From DSUN01 sp035527715 (GTDB taxonomy: Bacteria > Planctomycetota > PUPC01 > DSUN01), in assembly GCA_035527715.1 (NCBI GenBank), contig DATKZY010000165.1, forward strand, positions 1 through 30,718: 30,718 nt of DNA. The letters are read 5' to 3'. The notes beneath the pieces are model-generated. The model was not told the origin of the DNA, ran no database searches, and saw nothing but the letters and a program-made list of their open reading frames with translations. Of this stretch, positions 1-6,902 are shown piece after piece (the first letter of the stretch is position 1; each line of letters begins with the position of its first letter). The position numbers were made by a program, and so were the translations under genes.

Positions 1-80
1 AGAAGGGCTTCCTCCCCCCGCACCCCCCACCATCCCAAGAACTTCTGGACTGGCCCGCCACCGTGCATGCGTTCCCGCGC

Positions 81-109
81 TTGACTCCGCCCCCATCCCG
101 CGCCATACT
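81..109 (+). promoter_or_regulatory. Sigma70-like promoter for the type IIG restriction gene
   Basis: A -35 hexamer TTGACT (81-86) and a -10 hexamer CATACT (104-109) are separated by exactly 17 bases. They lie about 60 bases before the chosen ATG at 169. Several other genes in this window have the same layout. Bases 1-80 show no gene. Confidence 0.55.
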
Positions 110-168
110 CTCGGTTGCCCCGTGTCAACCCAGGCGAAGGAGCCATCCAGCCACCCGGGAGGCACCCG

Positions 169-3100
169 ATGCCGGCGCCCCAAGCCATCGCCGAACTCGT
201 TGGACGCTTCACCCAAAACCTCGACGCCTATCGCTCCGGCGCCTACAAGGAGGCCCAACTGCGCCTGGAGTTCGTCAACCCCTTCTTCAAGGAACTCGGC
301 TGGGACGTATACAACGAGAAGGGCTATGCCGAGGCCTTCAAGGAGGTGGTCCACGAGGATGCCCTGAAGATCGGGGGCGCGACCAAGGCCCCCGACTACT
401 GCTTCCGCATCGGCGGCACCCGCAAGTTCTTCGTCGAGGCCAAGAAGCCCTCGGTAGACATCGCCGGCGAAACCTCCCCCGCCTACCAGCTTCGCCGCTA
501 CGCCTGGTCCGCCAAGCTCCCCCTCAGCATCCTCACCGACTTCGAGGAGTTCGCGGTCTACGACACCCGCGTCAAGCCCGCCCGCACCGACAAAGCATCC
601 ACCGCGCGCGTCAAGTTCATCGCCTACACCGACTACCCCGCCCGCTGGGACGAGATCGCCTCTATCTTCTCCCCCGACGCGATCCAGAAGGGGTCATTCG
701 ACAAGTACGCCGAAACCACGAAGCGCAAGAGGGGCACCGCCGAGGTAGACGACGCCTTTCTCGCCGAAATCGAGGCCTGGCGCAGCGACCTCGCCCGGGT
801 CATCGCGCTAAGGAACCCCTCCCTCTCCCAGCGCGACCTCAACTTCGTCGTCCAGGCCACGGTGGACCGCATCATCTTCCTGCGCATCTGCGAGGACCGC
901 GGCATCGAGCCCTACGGCCGCCTCGGCACGCTCCTCAACGGCGACCGGGTCTACCCCCGCCTCTTCGAGCTGTTCCAGCGCGCCGACGAACGCTACAACT
1001 CCGGCCTCTTCCACTTCGCCCCCGAGCACGGCCGGCCCGAGACGCCCGACACCCTCAGCCGCACCCTCGACATGGACGACAAGGTGCTGCGCGACATCCT
1101 GCGCCGCCTCTACTACCCCGACAGCCCGTACGAATTCTCCGTCCTCCCCGCCGACATCCTCGGCCAGGTCTACGAACAATTCCTCGGCAAGATCATCCGC
1201 CTCACCGCCGGCCACCGCGCCGTCGTCGAGGAGAAGCCCGAAGTCCGCAAAGCCGGCGGCGTCTACTACACCCCCACCTACATCGTGGACTACATCGTCG
1301 CCCACACCCTCGGGCCTCTCCTGGGCGTCCCGCCCCAATCGTCCTCGTCCTCGTCGTCGTCCTCGTCGTCGTCGAGTTCTTCTCCAATTGTGGGCGGGGC
1401 CTCTGCGCCCCGCGACCCGAATCCCCTTGCGGCCACCGACCGCGGGGCAGAGACGCCCCGCCTACAATTGCTGAACCCGAAGCAAGCCGCCAAGCTCCGC
1501 ATCCTCGACCCCGCCTGCGGCTCGGGCTCGTTCCTACTCGGCGCGTATCAATACCTCCTCGACTGGCACCTCGCCTGGTACACGGCCCACGACCCCGAGA
1601 AGCACGCCAAAGGCCGCAACCCTGCCCTCTACCAAGGCCCCGGCGGCGCCTGGCGCCTCACCCTCGCCGAGCGCAAGCGCATCCTCCTCAACAACCTCTA
1701 CGGCGTGGACATTGACCCCCAGGCCGTCGAAGTCACCAAGCTCTCCCTGCTCCTCAAAGTCCTCGAAGGCGCCTCACGCGAGGTCCTCGACCACCAGCTC
1801 AAGTTCTTCCACGACCGCGCCCTGCCCGACCTCGCCGCCAACATCAAGTGCGGCAACAGCCTCATCGGCCCCGACTTCTACAAAGGCCAGCAGGCCACCC
1901 TCTTCGACGACGAAGAGCGCCTCCGCATCAACGTCTTCGACTGGCACGCCGAGTTCCCCGCCATCATGAGAGCCGGCGGCTTCGATGCCGTGATCGGGAA
2001 CCCACCCTACATCAAAGAATACGTGAATCGGGACCCATTCCATGACCTACGAGGCACAAGGCTGGCAAAGTACTACCAAGGCAAGATGGACCTCTGGTAC
2101 ATATTCGCTTGCTTAGCCATTGACCTGCTCAAGCCCGGCCGACGCCATAGCTTCATAGCCACGAACAATTGGATCACGAACAGCGGAGCAAGTATTCTGC
2201 GCCAGAAGATTCTCGCAGAGACCCAGATGCATGAATTCGTTGACTTTGGCGATTACCAGGTGTTCCATAATGCCGGCATTCAGACGATGATCTACCTACT
2301 GGAGAAGACCGGCAGGCCGCACGCAGGCAAAATACGTTACCGGCGGATCATCCGACCCAATATCGAGGTCCAGGGGGTCCAGCGTTTCCTCTCTGAAGGG
2401 GCATGTGGAGAGTTCGCGGTCAGCTTCGACGCTAGCATAATGAGCGGCACAGAGGGCCAGGTCTTCACCTTCGTGGACGACAGGAACCGAAGGGTCTTGC
2501 GGCGTATGGAGACAGCGGGGCGCTACCGCCTCAGTCCAGGGGAAGTGGGGACAGGGATCGATGTGCATCAGGACTTCGTTTCCGCCAAGCACTTTGAGGT
2601 CCTGCCGAAGGGCAGTGCCCAGCCGGGCGACGGAATCTTTGTTGTCTCGGACAAGGAGAAGACGGCTCTTCACCTCACGGCACGGGAGAGGGACATAGTC
2701 AAGCCCTACTACACCACACAGGAGTTGGGCCGCTTCTACGGTGACCGAGCCAACAAGCTATGGATCATATACACCGGTCCTGTAGCCGTGGCGCGCATCA
2801 GTGAGTACCCGCATGTGAAGGCGCACCTTGACCGAGTCGCCAAGGTGATAACGTCCGACAACCGCCCTTACGGGTTGCATCGGGCGCGTGACGAACGGTT
2901 CTTTCTTGGTGAGAAGATCGTCTCGTTACGCAAGACAGATCGACCGCACTTCACGTACACGGATTTCCCATGCTACGTTTCGCAGACATTCTTTGTCCTG
3001 AAGCCAACCGACATCGACCTCAAGTACCTGGTCGGCGTTCTCAACTCGCGCCTGTGCCACTTCTGGCTGGACAGGAAGGGCAAGAAGCAGGGGGGCGCAT

Positions 3101-3384
3101 TGCAGATTGACAAAGCGCCCCTGCTGGCGATCCCCATCTACGCAGCAGATTTACATCATCCCACTGACAAAGCTCGACATGACCGCATGGTGGGATTGGT
3201 GGACGGGATGATCTCGTTGCACAGGCGTCTGTCGTCGGCCAAGACGGCCCACGAGCAAACGGCTCTTCAGCGGCAGATCGCGGCGACGGACAGGGAGATT
3301 GACGAGTTGGTGTATGAGCTGTACGGCCTGAGCGACGAGGAGATCAAGATCGTGGAAGAGGCGACGGCCGGCGGAAAGATGTGA
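169..3384 (+). CDS. Type IIG restriction-modification enzyme (Eco57I-like, single chain), 1071 aa
   Basis: Predicted to cut DNA and methylate its own recognition site in one polypeptide. The N-terminus has a PD-(D/E)xK-like nuclease signature (D76, then E90-A-K92). A helical linker follows. The N6-adenine methyltransferase core has motif I DPACGSGSF from residue 447 and motif IV NPPY at 611-614. The C-terminal third has features of a TaqI-type specificity domain, including the VLNSRLCHFWL stretch. The ATG at 169 is chosen because GGGAGG (157-162) sits 6 bases upstream. An in-frame TTG at 115 lacks such a site. Residues 391-434 are a foreign insertion: fifteen serines from a TCG/TCC microsatellite, then residues encoded by an 86-bp inverted repeat. 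Codon use is strongly C-ending up to about position 1990 and much more relaxed afterwards. No separate methylase or helicase gene is adjacent. The family call is secure; whether the enzyme still works is not known. Confidence 0.9.
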   Translation: MPAPQAIAELVGRFTQNLDAYRSGAYKEAQLRLEFVNPFFKELGWDVYNEKGYAEAFKEVVHEDALKIGGATKAPDYCFRIGGTRKFFVEAKKPSVDIAGETSPAYQLRRYAWSAKLPLSILTDFEEFAVYDTRVKPARTDKASTARVKFIAYTDYPARWDEIASIFSPDAIQKGSFDKYAETTKRKRGTAEVDDAFLAEIEAWRSDLARVIALRNPSLSQRDLNFVVQATVDRIIFLRICEDRGIEPYGRLGTLLNGDRVYPRLFELFQRADERYNSGLFHFAPEHGRPETPDTLSRTLDMDDKVLRDILRRLYYPDSPYEFSVLPADILGQVYEQFLGKIIRLTAGHRAVVEEKPEVRKAGGVYYTPTYIVDYIVAHTLGPLLGVPPQSSSSSSSSSSSSSSSPIVGGASAPRDPNPLAATDRGAETPRLQLLNPKQAAKLRILDPACGSGSFLLGAYQYLLDWHLAWYTAHDPEKHAKGRNPALYQGPGGAWRLTLAERKRILLNNLYGVDIDPQAVEVTKLSLLLKVLEGASREVLDHQLKFFHDRALPDLAANIKCGNSLIGPDFYKGQQATLFDDEERLRINVFDWHAEFPAIMRAGGFDAVIGNPPYIKEYVNRDPFHDLRGTRLAKYYQGKMDLWYIFACLAIDLLKPGRRHSFIATNNWITNSGASILRQKILAETQMHEFVDFGDYQVFHNAGIQTMIYLLEKTGRPHAGKIRYRRIIRPNIEVQGVQRFLSEGACGEFAVSFDASIMSGTEGQVFTFVDDRNRRVLRRMETAGRYRLSPGEVGTGIDVHQDFVSAKHFEVLPKGSAQPGDGIFVVSDKEKTALHLTARERDIVKPYYTTQELGRFYGDRANKLWIIYTGPVAVARISEYPHVKAHLDRVAKVITSDNRPYGLHRARDERFFLGEKIVSLRKTDRPHFTYTDFPCYVSQTFFVLKPTDIDLKYLVGVLNSRLCHFWLDRKGKKQGGALQIDKAPLLAIPIYAADLHHPTDKARHDRMVGLVDGMISLHRRLSSAKTAHEQTALQRQIAATDREIDELVYELYGLSDEEIKIVEEATAGGKM
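1339..1383 (+). repeat. TCG/TCC trinucleotide microsatellite encoding 15 serines
   Basis: Fifteen consecutive serine codons, mostly TCG and TCC and ending AGT TCT TCT, lie in frame inside the restriction gene. Length change by slippage would keep the frame and alter only the linker before the methyltransferase domain. Confidence 0.9.
1385..1470. repeat. 86-bp inverted repeat inserted in frame in the restriction gene
   Basis: The 30-base arms at 1385-1414 and 1441-1470 are near-perfect reverse complements. Both ends are CAATTG, and the central spacer is 26 bases. The outer end (CAATTGTGGGCGG) also occurs, on the other strand, in the intergenic repeats near 4172, 4372 and 5464. This suggests a small mobile or palindromic element of the same family. 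It adds roughly 28 codons without breaking the frame. Confidence 0.85.
3271..3362 (+). repeat. Direct repeat, copy 1 (3' end of the restriction gene)
   Basis: These 92 bases recur at 3849-3940, exactly 578 bases downstream, with three visible mismatches. The segment encodes the C-terminal tail of the enzyme, from RQIAATDREID onward. Confidence 0.9.
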
Positions 3385-3539
3385 TCGGTGTTGGGTGTTC
3401 GGTCTTAGGTGTTCGGGTACGGACAAAGCCGAGGACATCGCGGCCCGATGCTCTGCGTCGGGTCAAGAAGTAGGACAAGGGTGGAAACGCAGGCCGGAAT
3501 GGGTACAATGGATTCGTCACGGTAGACAGGAGACATGCG
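3385..3539. other. Intergenic spacer with repeat fragments
   Basis: The first part (about 3387-3440) contains a GTGTTCGGGTACGGACAAAGCC stretch, close to the sequence near 5391-5414 beside another repeat block. A possible -10 TACAAT lies at 3504-3509, but no convincing -35 precedes it. Confidence 0.4.
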
Positions 3540-3761
3540 ATGAGCAGGACGACCTTGCTGCAACGGGCGAGCCGCCGACTCAAGGGACTGTCGGAAGAGC
3601 GCCTGCGGATGGCCGACGGGTACCTGGCGTATCTGGAGGAAGAGCACGCGACGGAGGAGCTGCTGCGCATTCCTGGCTTCGCCGAGGCGTTTGAGGAGGC
3701 GGAGCGCGACATTGCGGCCGGCCGGCTGACGCCGGCCGAGCATCTGCGGCAGAAGTACTGA
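3540..3761 (+). CDS. Antitoxin-like small protein (partner of a RelE/ParE-type toxin), 73 aa
   Basis: A small, charged, helical protein with no signal peptide. The pattern LSEERLRMADGYLAYLEEE..ATEELLRIPG, followed by an acidic helix and a GRLTPAEHLR tail, resembles short antitoxin-like proteins encoded upstream of RelE/ParE-family toxins. This is a recollection of the family pattern, not a search result. The start is supported by AGGAGA (3528-3533) 6 bases before the ATG. A remnant of a toxin-like frame begins one base after its stop codon. With the toxin broken, the gene may be an orphan antitoxin or simply decaying. It lies between two copies of the restriction-gene tail, so it may have arrived with a second restriction locus. 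Confidence 0.55.
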   Translation: MSRTTLLQRASRRLKGLSEERLRMADGYLAYLEEEHATEELLRIPGFAEAFEEAERDIAAGRLTPAEHLRQKY

Positions 3762-3762
3762 C

Positions 3763-3837
3763 ATGTACCGCACCAACGATGCGGAACGGACGGTGATCAT
3801 CCCGGTGATTGCTCATCGGCGGGAGGCCTACGATTGA
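3763..3837 (+). pseudogene. Remnant of a RelE/ParE-type toxin (24 codons)
   Basis: Starting one base after the antitoxin stop, a 24-codon frame reads M-YRTNDAERTVIIPVIAHRREAYD. This matches the typical C-terminal strand of RelE/ParE toxins (Y.i.d..rtv.ilrv.HRRe.Y). The catalytic core, normally about 60 more residues upstream, is absent. A deletion between the toxin start and its last strand would explain the structure. The frame ends at TGA 3835-3837. It is too short to be a working toxin. Confidence 0.55.
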
Positions 3838-3848
3838 GGCGGAGGCAC

Positions 3849-3953
3849 CGGCAGATCGCAGCAACGGACAGGGAGATTGACGAGTTGGTGTATGAGCTGT
3901 ACGGCGTGAGCGACGAGGAGATCAAGATCGTGGAAGAGGCCACGAGCCGCTGA
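3849..3953 (+). pseudogene. Second copy of the restriction-enzyme C-terminal tail
   Basis: An open frame reads RQIAATDREIDELVYELYGV and continues through SDEEIKIVEEATSR to a stop at 3951-3953. Bases 3849-3940 match 3271-3362 at about 97 percent. The last few codons differ (ATSR against ATAGGKM), so it is probably the tail of a second, paralogous type IIG gene, not a simple local duplication. No start, nuclease or methyltransferase part remains. Confidence 0.8.
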
Positions 3954-4480
3954 CCGACGCGGGCGCGGGTAGTGCCGTCTCTTATCCGCGGCCATCCGCG
4001 TAATCCGCGGTCAAGAGCCTCTTCTCTGCTGCCTCTCCTCGGCCCCCTCTGCGCGCTCTGCGTGAGAATCACTTCTCCTGCACGTGCTTGAAAAGCGGCG
4101 TCCAGCCGCCGCACTCCGACAGGCTGACGCACTTCTCCTGGCCCCTTCCGCGGTCGAGGGCACACGCCGCCCACAATTGCCCAATCCCATCCGCGTGCAT
4201 CTGCGTTCATCCGCGGTGGGATTCTTCTTCTCTGCTGCCTCTCTTTGGCCCCCTCTGCGCCTCTGCGTGCGATCTTCTGCTTGAGGCATTGAAAGCGGCG
4301 TCAGGCCGCCGCACTCCGAAAGGCTGACGCATTTCTCGTGGCCCCTTCCGCGGTCGAGGGCACACGCCGCCCACAATTGCCCAATCCCATCCGCGTGCAT
4401 CTGCGTTCATCCGCGGTGAGATTCTTCTTCTCTGCTGCCTCTCCTTGGCCCCCTCTGCGTGCTCTGCGTGAGAAATCCCG
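3954..4480. repeat. Tandem 200-bp modular repeat, two full units and a partial
   Basis: Units start at ATCCGCG motifs at 3984, 4189 and 4389. The last two are exactly 200 bases apart. Each unit runs: an ATCCGCG..CATCTGCGTTCATCCGCGGT block; a TTCTCTGCTGCCTCTC..GGCCCCCTCTGCG block; an AAGCGGCGTC(C/A)(A/G)GCCGCCGCACTCCGA block with its own small inverted repeat; and GGTCGAGGGCACACGCC leading to CCCACAATTG. Open frames across this region on either strand are repeat translations, not genes. No CRISPR-like short repeat/spacer alternation is present. Confidence 0.9.
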
Positions 4481-4573
4481 TTTCGCGTTTCGTGCCAGCG
4501 CGGGGGCGAGGAAGTCCCACAACACGGTGGCATCTCGTGGAACACGAAGGTGACCCCGCGGCAGACTTTGCCC

Positions 4574-4602
4574 TTGACTCCTCCGTCACCGCGTGCTACA
4601 CT
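4574..4602 (+). promoter_or_regulatory. Sigma70-like promoter for the PEP-CTERM gene
   Basis: TTGACT (4574-4579), a 17-base spacer, then TACACT (4597-4602), about 54 bases before the start codon. It lies just outside the repeat block, so the gene probably has its own transcription start. Confidence 0.6.
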
Positions 4603-4655
4603 GCGGCGGTGATAGGGAGCCAGGCGAGGGGGTCGGTTCGAGGCAGGAGGTCACG

Positions 4656-5327
4656 ATGCGAGCCGCGCGTGTGTCACTCGTTGCGGCGTTCCTCTGCCTG
4701 GCCGCACGGCTGGCGCCCGCGGCGATCATCAGCCTGAATCAGCCTTCCCCCGCCGTGACCACCGTCAGCTACACGCACCTCTACGACCGCGCGCTCCCCG
4801 GCAACGACGGCTTCCCCGACCCGAACGTGACGCTGAGCAACATCGGGCTGGCCAACTACGGCGACGCCATCTGCTACTCCGTCCTCAGCGGCTCCCAGGG
4901 CACGCTGACCTTCGACTTCACGACCGCTGCCTCCCCCGGATACCTCCTGCTCGGCCTGAAGGTGGTGTCGCATACCCACGACTGGGATGCCGGCAACGTC
5001 GCCGGCGCGTGGGACACGAATCTCACCCCCGGGTTCACGACGTACTACGACAGCAACGTGGACGGCGGGGGCATAGTCACGGACTGGTTGCTGGACACTG
5101 GCATCGCGGGCGCCACGACCCTCCAACTCCGCTACACGGCCACCCTGGGCACGGTCGGGCAGCCATGGTTGCAGCAGGTCTTCGGCGTCCACGACGGCGC
5201 TACGAGATCCTGGACCTTCGAGGCCACGGCCACCTACGGCACGCCTGAGCCTGCCACGAGTGTCCTTCTCCTCCTTGGGACCGCCGGCCTTGGCCTCAGG
5301 ACTCGCCGCCGCTCGCGCAAGCCCTGA
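4656..5327 (+). CDS. Exported PEP-CTERM sorting-domain protein, 223 aa
   Basis: Predicted to be exported and then anchored or released by an exosortase. The N-terminus is a signal peptide (MRAARV then a hydrophobic stretch, likely cut after APA near residue 26). The middle is a beta-rich, Gly/Thr/Asp-rich extracellular domain with no recognised catalytic motif. The last 25 residues follow the PEP-CTERM plan: a PEP motif (TPEPATS), a hydrophobic segment (VLLLLGTAGLGL), then a basic tail (RTRRRSRK). The ATG at 4656 is chosen because AGGAGG (4645-4650) lies 5 bases upstream and the signal peptide starts there. It is a single gene between repeat blocks. No exosortase is encoded in this window, so it must be elsewhere in the genome. 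Specific role unknown. Confidence 0.85.
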   Translation: MRAARVSLVAAFLCLAARLAPAAIISLNQPSPAVTTVSYTHLYDRALPGNDGFPDPNVTLSNIGLANYGDAICYSVLSGSQGTLTFDFTTAASPGYLLLGLKVVSHTHDWDAGNVAGAWDTNLTPGFTTYYDSNVDGGGIVTDWLLDTGIAGATTLQLRYTATLGTVGQPWLQQVFGVHDGATRSWTFEATATYGTPEPATSVLLLLGTAGLGLRTRRRSRKP

Positions 5328-5380
5328 CACGACCCTCCGAACGCTGCCCCCCCCTGGCCTCTCCCTCTCCTCCCGCGGGC

Positions 5381-5610
5381 CATGCTTCGGTGCTTCGGGT
5401 ACGGACGAAGCCGGGGATCGGGCGGCGTGGGGCGCGGCCCGAGCGAAGTCGAGGGCACGCCCCGCCCACAATTGCCCAATCCCATCCGCGTCCATCTGCG
5501 TTCATCCGCGGTGAGATTCTTCTTCTCTGCTGCCTCTCCTCGGCCTCTCTGCGTGCTCTGCGCGAGATCCGCGTCTTGTGATTCGCGCAGATTCGCGGGA
5601 TTCGCGGTCG
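5381..5610. repeat. Dispersed copy of the modular repeat
   Basis: This contains the same CCCACAATTGCCCAATCCC, ATCCGCG..CATCTGCGTTCATCCGCGGT (from 5484) and TTCTTCTCTGCTGCCTCTCC modules as 3984-4478. Here they are preceded by a TTCGGGTACGGACGAAGCC segment that resembles the sequence near 3412-3432. The AAGCGGCG module is replaced by a different flank. Confidence 0.85.
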
Positions 5611-5655
5611 GCAGATCGGTGTTCGGTGATCGGTGTTCGGGGAAGAGAGGACTTG

Positions 5656-5850
5656 CCACAGAGACACAGAGCACACAGAGAGGAGGGTTGTCTGGGTGGA
5701 GGACCCGAAGCGGTGGTCCGAGCCTGCCTTGCTCCTATCCGCGTCCATCTGCGTTCATCCGCGGCAGAGACTCTTCGGTTTTCGGTGCCGGGGTGCAGAC
5801 GGGGATTCTCTGTGGCTGTCTCTGTGCTCTCTGTGCCCTCTGTGGTGAGA
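5656..5850. repeat. Repeat element with CACAGAG-type inverted ends
   Basis: The left part (5656-5682) is a run of CACAGAG words. The right part (about 5810-5845) is its imperfect reverse complement (CTCTGTG words). Another ATCCGCGTCCATCTGCGTTCATCCGCGG module (from 5737) lies between them. The arrangement looks like a composite, palindromic, non-coding element. The stretch 5328-5867 between the two convergent genes holds only repeats. Confidence 0.7.
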
Positions 5851-5867
5851 GTCCCGGCTTCGCAGGC

Positions 5868-6728
5868 TCACGGCCCGTCGTCCTCTTCCTCCCCGGGGCG
5901 CAGGGGGATGTTGGGGCCGTGGATCTGGGGGGAGATGCCGGTGAGGATGTCGGCGTAGGTCAAGAGGTCGGGCGGAAACAGGCTGCGAGCGTTGAGCTGG
6001 TGCATGAGGAACAGGTAGAAGAGAAACAGCGTGTCCTGGCCCGAGGCGTAGTAGCCGAGACAGGCGTCCTCGAGGCAGCTCGTGGGCGCCCAGCGTAACT
6101 TGTCCCTGCCAACCTCGACGGGGAGGAAGTGGTAGACAAGGGCCTGGTCGAGGACGCAGATGCAGTCAACCCAGGCGTCGGGGACCTTGCCGCGGTGGAG
6201 TTCGGCGACGCGGGGGACGAGGGCCTTGCCGGTGTCTGGTGCGCCCAGGGCGAAAATGGCGGCGAAGGGGGCCGGGTTTTCCCTGGGGCCGTGGTAGATA
6301 CGATGGCCGTCGTGATCAGCCACGATGGCGTTGCGGGCGAGGTTCTTGGCCGACGTGACGTTGGCGACGGACTCCCCGAGTTCAGCGGCGCTGAGGAACG
6401 GGGTGAAGGCGATGACGGCGTAGACGCTTTCGGCGGGGAAGACGCGGGAGGCGTCGGAGTCCTGGAGAAGCGGGGAGTGGTGGGCGTCGTAGATCACGAT
6501 GTCAATCTGCTTGCTGCACCAGCCCCGGGAGTCGACGATTTCGCCCGAGCCGACGCCGTAGCACGGGGGGAGGTAACGGGTGAGGAAGTCGCGGAGGACT
6601 TGTTCGCGGCGGGCGCCTTTCTCGGCGCGGTGGACGCCGCCGACGGATTCGGCCTCGAAGCTGGCGCGGAGGGCCTTGCTGACGGAGCGGAACTTGGCTC
6701 GGAGGTCCAGGCGCGGGCGGATGGGCAT
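5868..6728 (-). CDS. DUF6602 protein, possible inactive PD-(D/E)xK nuclease-like protein, 286 aa
   Basis: A cytoplasmic protein of the DUF6602 type. The conserved region reads ...LPPCYGVGSGEIVDSRG.CSKQIDIVIYD (D76), then FPAES (E100) and VYAVIAF. In relatives as I recall them, the last strand reads VIEVK and completes a nuclease-like D..E.K site. Here it is A107-F108-T109, so the usual acidic and lysine residues are missing. Catalysis is therefore doubtful. The start at 6728 is supported by AGGAGGG (6738-6744 on the complementary strand) 9 bases upstream. A longer frame exists but would run through the tRNA. The gene follows the tRNA-Leu 3' end by 18 bases and may share its promoter. A perfect palindrome GGGACGTCCC (6731-6740) overlaps the ribosome site. 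Function unknown; the family is often seen in accessory regions. Confidence 0.7.
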   Translation of the reverse strand: MPIRPRLDLRAKFRSVSKALRASFEAESVGGVHRAEKGARREQVLRDFLTRYLPPCYGVGSGEIVDSRGWCSKQIDIVIYDAHHSPLLQDSDASRVFPAESVYAVIAFTPFLSAAELGESVANVTSAKNLARNAIVADHDGHRIYHGPRENPAPFAAIFALGAPDTGKALVPRVAELHRGKVPDAWVDCICVLDQALVYHFLPVEVGRDKLRWAPTSCLEDACLGYYASGQDTLFLFYLFLMHQLNARSLFPPDLLTYADILTGISPQIHGPNIPLRPGEEEDDGP

Positions 6729-6746
6729 GTGGGACGTCCCTCCTGT

Positions 6747-6831
6747 TGGTGCGAGAGGCGGGACTCGAACCCGCACGGAGTTACCCACAGGATCCTAAGT
6801 CCTGCGCGTCTACCAATTCCGCCACTCTCGC
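6747..6831 (-). tRNA. tRNA-Leu (anticodon UAG)
   Basis: A complete cloverleaf on the minus strand. The acceptor stem is GCGAGAG (6825-6831) paired with CTCTCGC (6751-6757). The anticodon stem is CAGGA/TCCTG around the loop CTTAGGA, giving anticodon UAG. There is a long variable arm as expected for leucine, a T arm with GTTCGAGTC, and an encoded CCA end (6747-6749). Confidence 0.97.
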
Positions 6832-6855
6832 ACGTTGCTGCACATCTCTACCTAC

Positions 6856-6884
6856 ACTGTACGCGCGGCCCCCAGCCGTGTCAA
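6856..6884 (-). promoter_or_regulatory. Sigma70-like promoter for tRNA-Leu
   Basis: Read on the minus strand: TTGACA (6879-6884), a 17-base spacer, then TACAGT (6856-6861), about 25 bases upstream of the mature tRNA 5' end. Confidence 0.65.
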
Positions 6885-6902
6885 GCTTGTTGCGGTCGCG
6901 GC

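Noticed and set aside
1339..1383. Phase-variable on/off switch from the serine tract
   Set aside because: The unit is three bases, so slippage changes length but not frame. Only linker length would vary.
3984..4480. CRISPR array
   Set aside because: Units are 200 bases and nearly identical throughout. There are no short repeats with unique spacers, and no cas genes are seen.
3984..5850. Several open frames of 60-270 codons in the repeat blocks
   Set aside because: They are translations of the repeat modules, recur with each copy, and lack ribosome sites.
6729..6788. Upstream start for DUF6602 within tRNA-Leu
   Set aside because: The extra codons are the tRNA itself. A strong ribosome site supports the start at 6728.
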